Source of the DNA: Lobulomyces angularis
Taxonomy: Eukaryota > Chytridiomycota > Chytridiomycetes > Lobulomycetales > Lobulomycetaceae
Assembly: GCA_027604685.1 (NCBI GenBank)
Contig: JADHYX010000050.1
Coordinates: forward strand, 1 to 64,000
Direction: 5' to 3'
Length of the DNA: 64,000 nucleotides
The stretch's first letter is position 1; every line of letters begins with the position of its first letter. Below the pieces are notes generated by a model. The model had not been told where the DNA came from. It worked only from the letters and a program-made list of their open reading frames with translations, and made no database searches. This document shows positions 57,987 to 64,000 of this stretch, one piece after another. The position numbers and the translations under genes were made by a program.

Positions 57987-59171
57987 ATGCATTTAGAAAT
58001 TGAAAATAACCTATTTAATTTGTATTTTGTGAAATTGTTTACAAAAAAAAAAAAAACAATTTTAATTGTATTAACAATTTTTTTTTTTGGTTTTTTTCAA
58101 ATCATAAATTCAAAGTTACATTTTTTTTTTAGCAATTATATACAAAAAATACAATTAAATTCCTTATCCAAGAATAATTTATCCATTTTTGAACTGCAGT
58201 TACCTTCTGGCTTTTTTAATGAAACAACACAAAGAAATCAAAATAATTTTTTTTTTCCTGCTCATTTAGGTTTAACTGACTTGAAAAATATTAGCTATCC
58301 ATACTTTTATAAAAACGATGGCTTGAAAAGTATTGTGTTTTTTAGTCCTATAGCTGGATTCACAACAGAAAATAGCAAAAGTACAAGGTAAATAATTCTA
58401 CTGAAAAAAAAAAAAAAATAAAAAATATAATTTTGTAAATTAACAAAAATCTAGACCGCTTTACTAACTTAAATGTGTATGCATTTTTTTTTTTTTATTC
58501 TAGGACTGAACTAAGAGAGGTTTTACCTATTGGTCTATGGAATGTGAACTATGGTACTCATTATATGAAGTTTAGACAGCGAATTAATCATTTGCCTAAG
58601 AAATGGCCCGGTGTAGTTTATGGTATCGTAATATTTTTATTCATAACTCTTCTCTGTGGACAATAATAAAAAAGTTTAATTTTATTTTAATTTTATTTTC
58701 TTATAGCTCAAGTACATGATGGAAAGTATGCGATTGCGACATGTAACTACATGATACTTTATATTTTTTTTAAAGTAAATAAGTTAAGGCGTATCCCAGT
58801 GTAAACTATGAAAAAAATGGGAAGGTATCTTTGATTGCCTTTACCCATGTAAATACACCACGGACAATAAATGCAACTTTAGTTGAAGAATATACCATAG
58901 GCGAAACATTTGAAGGTGAAATTCTAGTTGTACAAGGAACGATGCACATGCTCCATAATGGAGAGATAAAATTGAGTTTTCCTGCTTCCTACCCAACAGG
59001 AAACAATTTTGCTTATTTTAAAATAGGTTGCTACAGTCAGTCTAACTTAGAGATTGAAGGAAATTCAAGTAAATTTTGAAGGAATTAAAATAACATTAAT
59101 TTTATATATATTTGATAGCGGAATACACAGAAACTGAAGTTTTTAGTGTTACAACGGGGCATTTTACATAA
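57987..59171 (+). CDS. Membrane-anchored PL7-like polysaccharide lyase (copy 1)
   Basis: Predicted type II membrane protein: a basic cytoplasmic segment (FTKKKK), one hydrophobic anchor (TILIVLTIFFFGFFQIIN), then an alginate-lyase-2-like ectodomain. Motifs are LSIFELQLPSGFF at the start, TRTELREVLPIGLW (the R-T-E-L-R motif), FRQRINHLPKKWPGVVYG, AQVHDGKYAIA (the Q-V-H motif, His present), LHNGEIKLSFPAS, and YFKIGCYSQSN (the YFKxGxYxQ motif). The third intron uses the acceptor AAATAAG near 58794. A last small exon ends EVFSVTTGHFT at 59169-59171. Five or six exons. The gene is tandem with the copy at 59517, with the same motif order and matching introns. Confidence 0.84.
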
Positions 59172-59516
59172 CAGTTTTATAATTGAATGTAGTATTGGTT
59201 TTACTTGAATAGATCTAGTAAAAAAATATATAATCATAAATTGTAGAATAGCATCGCTGTATTATCATTTACAATAAATTATACTTACTTACTACCTTCG
59301 GAGTGGTCAACACAATCTAGAAATTTTAATCGGAATTAAGAAAAAAGAATAGCAGCTAGAATTTTTTGTAATATTTTTTAAACAGCGGTTTCACAAATTT
59401 TGCCGCAAAATTACTTCAATTGCGGAGCTTAAAAAAAAAAAAAAAAAAAAACAACTAATTTCTGATTTTACATAATAGATTATTGAATTAATTAGAACCT
59501 TTTTAAAATTTTAGAA
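59172..59516. other. Spacer between tandem PL7-like genes
   Basis: About 345 bp with a long A-run near 59430-59450. No gene. Confidence 0.5.
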
Positions 59517-60633
59517 ATGCAAATTGATTTAGATAATATTACAAATTCCACGGTGATAAAGAGTGTAAAAAACAAAAGAAGGTTAATTATCCTACTCACA
59601 GTAATCTTTCTTTACACTATCACCAACTTTTTAAAAATCTATCAAGAAAATACAACAGTCCAGGATGAAAAGAGACTGACTTTAAACACCGAATACAAGA
59701 ACAATTTATCAATATTTATTTTGCAACTACCGTCTGGTTTCTTTAATTTTACTTCTAAAAAATATCAAAACAATTTCGTTTTTCCTTCAAATTTGGGACT
59801 GAATCAAGCAAAAAATGTTAGTTTTCCTTACTTTTATAAGAATCATGCTGCAAAAAGTTTAATCTTTTATGCACCTATTATTGGGTACACAACAGAAAAC
59901 AGTAAAACTACCAGGTAACAAATTCTTATTATCTTTTTGAAAATAACTCAAGAACTAAAAAATAATAAAATAAAAATTAGAACTGAATTAAGAGAAGTCT
60001 TACCAGTCGGGTTGTGGGATATGAGTTATGGAAAACATTATATGAAGTTTAGACAACGAATTAATCATCTACCAAAAAACTGGCCTGGTGTTGTATATGG
60101 TAAAACATCAAATATAAATTTTTGTTTATTAAATGCATTTTTAGCCCAAGTGCACGACGGGAAATATGCAATAGCAACGTGTAAGTCTACTTTTTTCTTT
60201 GAAAAAAAAAATAATAAAATTTTTTTATAGTTAAAGCTTATCCAAGTCCATCTTACCAAGTCGATGGTAAAATATCACTTATTGCATTTACACATATAAA
60301 TACGCCTCGAACCTTGAATGCAACTTTAGTTGAGGATTATAAGATTGGACAAGTCTTTGAAGGCGAAATTCTGGTTCAGCATGGCTTTATGTATATGCTA
60401 CATAATGGAAAAGTAAAGTTAAGTTTTCCCGCTGCTTATCCTACAGGAAAGCATTTTGCCTATTTCAAAATTGGTTGCTATAGTCAATCTAACTTAGAAC
60501 TGGAAGGTGGAAATTCAAGTAAGATATATATATTTTTAATTTTGAAAAAGCTAAAAAATTTTTTTTTCTTTTTAATTAAGCTGAATATACCGAAACGGAA
60601 GTGTTTAGCGTTACTATAGGTCATTCCTCTTGA
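59517..60633 (+). CDS. Membrane-anchored PL7-like polysaccharide lyase (copy 2)
   Basis: Tandem paralogue of the gene at 57987. The anchor is RRLIILLTVIFLYTITNFLK near the N-terminus. Ectodomain motifs are LSIFILQLPSGFFN, TRTELREVLPVGLWDMSYGK, HYMKFRQRINHLPKNWPGVV, AQVHDGKYAIATF, LIAFTHINTPRTLNATLVED, MLHNGKVKLSFPAAYPTGKH and YFKIGCYSQSNLELEGG. All three catalytic motifs are present, unlike the secreted PL7 protein at 10800. The small last exon reads EYTETEVFSVTIGHSS and stops at 60631-60633. Close similarity in both exons and intron positions points to recent duplication. Confidence 0.85.
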
Positions 60634-60925
60634 CCTAGAAAATTTCATTATTTTTTTATGCAAATCCATTGCTTTAAGTTTATTATACAAGTAACCTTGT
60701 AGTGAGATTTTATTTTTACAATTGATTAGAATGTTTTCAATGTTTAGATTTTTTGATAATAAATATGCTGAATACCTACAAAAAAATTTCTTGTATATTG
60801 ATTATTTCATTCGTTAAATCAATCATCAGCTTTCATCAAAATCATAAAGTACTTTTTAAATATAGTAAATTTTACAGAAAAGTATAGAATGAAAGAAAAA
60901 AAAGTGCCACTTTTTGAAAAATTGA

Positions 60926-62511
60926 ATGTTTGAGGTTATAGATAAAGCTAATGCAAAAAAGGTTTTACTATTGGTTCCCCCAACGTATGGTCATGTTTAT
61001 CCAATGATTGAACTTGGAAATTATTTAATTCAGCTGGGGTTAAAAGTTACAATTGGCGTTTCATCCTGTTACATTCCCCTTTTAAAAGAAAAGTATACTG
61101 ATCTTAACTGGCAAGATTAAAATATTTTGTTTATTTAGAGCAGGTTCATTACTTGATCAATTTCTGTTACTAGGTAAAATTAAAATAAATAAATAATTAC
61201 TTACTTACCAACCAATCAGGTTTTCAAGATACCTACACTGTTGAGGTAGGGTTTAATGATGATACTATTAATGAATTATGTGACTCTGTTGAAAATTTTT
61301 TTTATCATTCAGAAAATTGTAAGAAAACCCATGAGAAGATTTTACATTTTAAACTTTTTAAAGTTTTTGATCTAGTTATTGTAGAAAGCTTTTTATCTGC
61401 AACAATTTCTACTACAAAAAAGTTTACGAAAATTTTGTGTCTTTTAGTTACTACGAGTGGACAACGATTTATTAAATTAAAATCCAATCAGAGTTATCCT
61501 GGTAAAAAATTTTTTTATCTGTCAATTTTTGCAAAAAAAATATTAATATGCATCAGATTTTATAAAAAAGGTGAAGTTTCATTTAATTGATGAATTAGAA
61601 AATAAAAAAAATTTAAACTATGTTTTGATCAGTAGTTTTGAAGGTTTAGAAAAGAATTTTTTTGAAACATACAAATCGCAGCTTGATTGCTATAACTGTC
61701 CATTTAAGGTAATTTTTCGTAATATCTCTTTCAATAGAACAAAATTAGTTTATAGGACCATTAGGCGCCTACTCTCGCCAAATGCAAAATGTCAAACCGT
61801 CAAATAATTTGCAGCCTCCTTACACTCAACTAGGGCAATACTTGGACTCGAAAAAAGATAAGTCTGTCATTTATATTTCTTTTGGTAGCTGTGGCTATAT
61901 TTCTGAAAAACAAGTTCGCGAAATTGCTTTGGCTTTATTGGAATTTAAATGCTGTTTTGTGTGGTCTTGCAAAACTGAACTTTTATCAAATCTAACAGAA
62001 GAAATTCGAATTTCGCTAAACAACCTCGGATTGTGCTTGGAATGGGCTCCTCAGGTAACAGCTCATTCACAGTCATTAACCCCCAAAAAGCTGTTCATTC
62101 TATCCCACAAAGCTATAGCATTTTATTTAACACACACTGGTTGGAATTCAACATGTGAAGCATTGGAAAAGGGAATACCAATGTTATGTTGGCCACTGGA
62201 AGCGGACCAACATGAAAATGCTGATTTATTGGTAAATTTAAAAGTTGCTCATTTAATCCCAGGTAATTTTTTTATTAAATCAAAGAATATAAATTCATAA
62301 TATTTAAGGTACCCGAGATGCCTCTACCATGAAAGGTCCAGATGGAGAGGGTGATGGGAGACTTGTTCCTCATGAAGAACTTGCAGCGAAGTTTAAATAC
62401 ATGTTCGACGAGTTGGAAGTATATAGCGCTGAAGCCCGCAAGTATATAAAATTAAGTCAAGAAGCTGCTTCAAATGGAAAGGAATTTTTGTTATCAGTAG
62501 TAATAAATTGA
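60926..62511 (+). CDS. Family 1 UDP-glycosyltransferase
   Basis: Transfers a sugar from a UDP-sugar to a small lipophilic acceptor. The start is the ATG at 60926. The N-terminal half has KKVLLLVPPTYGHVYPMIEL with the conserved GHxxP. After joining exons near 61092/61137 and 61173/61219 it continues SLLDQFLLLGFQDTYTVEVG. The C-terminal half has VIGPLG, SVIYISFGSCGYISEKQVRE, and the sugar-nucleotide-binding PSPG box: CLEWAPQ, then LFILSHKAIAFYLTHTGWNS, then CEALEKGIPMLCWPLEADQH. A 36-nt in-frame segment between WAPQ and LFILSH is best read as an intron. No signal peptide and no C-terminal membrane helix, so it is closer to plant/bacterial-like soluble UGTs than to animal microsomal ones. Confidence 0.87.
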
Positions 62512-63458
62512 CTTTTAGTTAAAAAAACTATAGTAAAGTGATGAAATATAAACTTAATTTGTAAATTATTGTGCAGAGTTATTCTAGGTGTACAGTTTTG
62601 CTTTATTCAAGTACACTATTATGCTACTCTAATAATCTTGTAAACAAAATTACAAAAGTATAACATTTAATTAATTTTTTAAATTAAAATTAGTCTGTTG
62701 TTTTAGAAAATAATTTTAATTATGCAGTTGCAACCAAAAGATTTCATGAAACAACGATAAGGTGATGTGGTCACTTCATAATAGGAAACATTGAGCATTT
62801 TGTCTGCTCAATAAGGATTTGCAGGGATCTGTATTTTTTTAATTATTTACATAATGATGTACTACTGCATTACACTGTAGCAGTGTTTGAATTCTAAAAA
62901 CTATTTTTCAACCTTTTCGTTTATACTTCAAAATTGAATTCTCCCTTTACCATTACGTATTGAATACCGTCCCTCTTTGTCTAGCTGACTTAGTTATTGC
63001 CAGACTTTCTATCTTTCTGCTGCACAATGGAAGTTAACATGTGAAACGGAACATCACAAGTTTCAGGTTTGGCAGAAATAGCCAAGTGGCGAGCCAAAAG
63101 CCCTTTTGGCTCAAGCCAAATTTTTAGTTTGGAAATTTTTGACTTTTGTGGTTTCAAAGTTTAGTGAAGAAAAAAAGTATTGTTCCAGCGTCAATAAATA
63201 TGATAAATACATAGCAGCTGAATTGTTTAAAACTGTATCCAAATAGCAACTACCGTATTATTTTTATTTATTTTACTAACAATATTATATAAATTCGCGG
63301 TATTAATTTGATTTATTTGAAAAATCCTTACATTAAGTTTATTTATTTAATTATCGATGTATTATTTTTATTTATTTAAAGATCTTTTAAATCCCAATCA
63401 TTTCCGTTTCTTCAATTACCGTTGTTGTCATTTTACCCCCTGAAAAGAAGTCAGCATT
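62512..63458. other. Intergenic region, about 950 bp
   Basis: AT-rich, no open frame supported. The only clear structure is the hairpin at 63091-63112. The 62740-62860 stretch is less AT-rich but matches no RNA family I can recognise. Confidence 0.45.
63091..63112. repeat. Perfect inverted repeat (hairpin)
   Basis: Arms GAGCCAAAAG and CTTTTGGCTC are perfectly complementary around a 2-nt centre, and nearby GCCAA/TTGGC words extend the symmetry. It is G/C-rich against an AT-rich background. Confidence 0.7.
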
Positions 63459-63690
63459 TTAAAATGGAACAATTAAAAAAGATACTGCAGAAAACGTCAG
63501 CTTGCAATTCATCAATTGCATAATATATCGAACTTCTGATTCATCTCCTAAGCAAAGTTCATCAATGGATTGAGCAAATTTTTCATCACCAGGAATACTA
63601 CACACTAAATTTCTAGAGATATTTTTCACCCTTCCGCTTTTTCCTTCTTGGCGATCAGTTTTTGATGTTTTTTTCGCAGTTACAATTTAG
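63459..63690 (-). pseudogene. Open exon or gene fragment at the window edge
   Basis: A minus-strand open frame of about 75 codons without a start codon ends with TAA at 63459. It contains GDEKFAQSIDELCLGDESEV and RYIMQLMNCKLTF, a composition more protein-like than random. Upstream, to 64000, frames are broken. It could be the last exon of a gene that continues past the window or a decayed element. No family recognised. Confidence 0.3.
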
Positions 63691-64000
63691 TCGATCCTAA
63701 TTCTTTTTATTTCTGGAAGCTCAAGTTGGATCTAGTACAGCAGTTAATGACTTATAAATGAGAAAACATCTTTCAAGAGATGCAGAATGTAAGGGGAAGA
63801 TTTTTCAATTATAAGAAAATGTAACATTTTAGCTTTTCAATAAAATTTGCGTTGTAATTTAGATAATCACATGTACAATAATTTTCAGCTAAATCCATTT
63901 TGTAATTTTTTGGTAATATTTTTGACTTCAGAAGAATATTTTTTTGTAACTTGACAAACCTTAAAACCTTCTTACTCTACAAAACCCTAAAACCAGAAAG

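Noticed and set aside
63690..63800. Possible hAT-transposase C-terminal phrase (SASLERCF) on the minus strand
   Set aside because: Too short, followed by stops, and without the other dimerisation-domain residues.
63940..64000. Telomere-like words (AAAACCCTAAAACC)
   Set aside because: Only one or two imperfect units, no tandem array; likely chance in AT-rich DNA.

Overview
The window is very AT-rich eukaryotic DNA with densely packed, intron-rich protein genes. Most introns are only 36-100 nt, and single genes carry up to about 23 exons. I rebuilt the genes by joining exons at GT-AG (and two GC-AG) boundaries; several models close exactly in frame (ClpX 602 aa, CSL 985 aa, MOCS1A 378 aa, COX11 241 aa). 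The gene set is opisthokont and best fits an early-diverging, probably zoosporic, fungus: a CSL transcription factor, a BRPF/NTO1 scaffold, an ATG27/MRH receptor, a secreted LysM protein, Rhizomucor-type lipases, fungal-style URB1 and UTP25, and a separate MOCS1A. I cannot name the species. No rRNA, convincing tRNA, CRISPR array or intact transposon was seen, and there is one short assembly gap (31610-31625).

Layout, left to right. 20-614(-): an unrecognised small gene. 867-3019(+): mitochondrial ClpX, converging on telomerase reverse transcriptase at 3145-7252(-). 7457-8353(-): a LysM/cysteine-rich protein. 8737-9618(+): a DUF2306-like membrane protein. 9788-10569(-): a four-helix MARVEL-like protein. 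10800-12633(-): a secreted PL7-type lyase carrying two copies of an unknown module. 13614-14318(+): a C2H2 regulator. 14630-15768(-): an ATG27/MRH-like receptor. 17016-20355(+): CSL. 20641-21407(-): an unknown protein. 21455-22885(+): MOCS1A. 23266-24164(-): COX11. 24380-28022(-): BRPF/NTO1. 28986-31494(+): an FAAH-like amidase without its nucleophile. 31704-33222(-): a BCKDK/PDK-type mitochondrial kinase. 33780-36149(+): a SETD3/RKM-type methyltransferase. 37643-38754(+) and 49067-50160(+): two paralogous secreted class 3 lipases. Between the lipases, URB1 (38971-46174,-) and UTP25 (46227-48622,+) lie head to head. 50424-51126(-): MED20. 51436-55090(-): lipin. 55764-57556(+): cytosolic PheRS alpha. 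57987-59171(+) and 59517-60633(+): tandem membrane-anchored PL7-like lyases. 60926-62511(+): a family 1 glycosyltransferase. The last 1.5 kb holds only a hairpin and one short open exon at the edge.

Functional threads. Ribosome biogenesis is represented by the URB1/UTP25 pair, which shares a promoter of about 50 bp. Mitochondrial functions are ClpX, COX11, the BCKDK-like kinase and the first steps of molybdenum-cofactor synthesis. Chromatin and transcription functions are TERT, BRPF/NTO1, CSL, MED20, SET and C2H2. A cell-surface or secreted set (three PL7-like lyases, two lipases, LysM) would suit an organism that attacks or digests polysaccharide-walled hosts or detritus. The items I find most worth checking are the two-copy unknown module on the secreted PL7 protein, the apparent loss of catalytic residues in that lyase and in the amidase, the retained ClpP-docking loop in ClpX, and the complete TERT and CSL genes.
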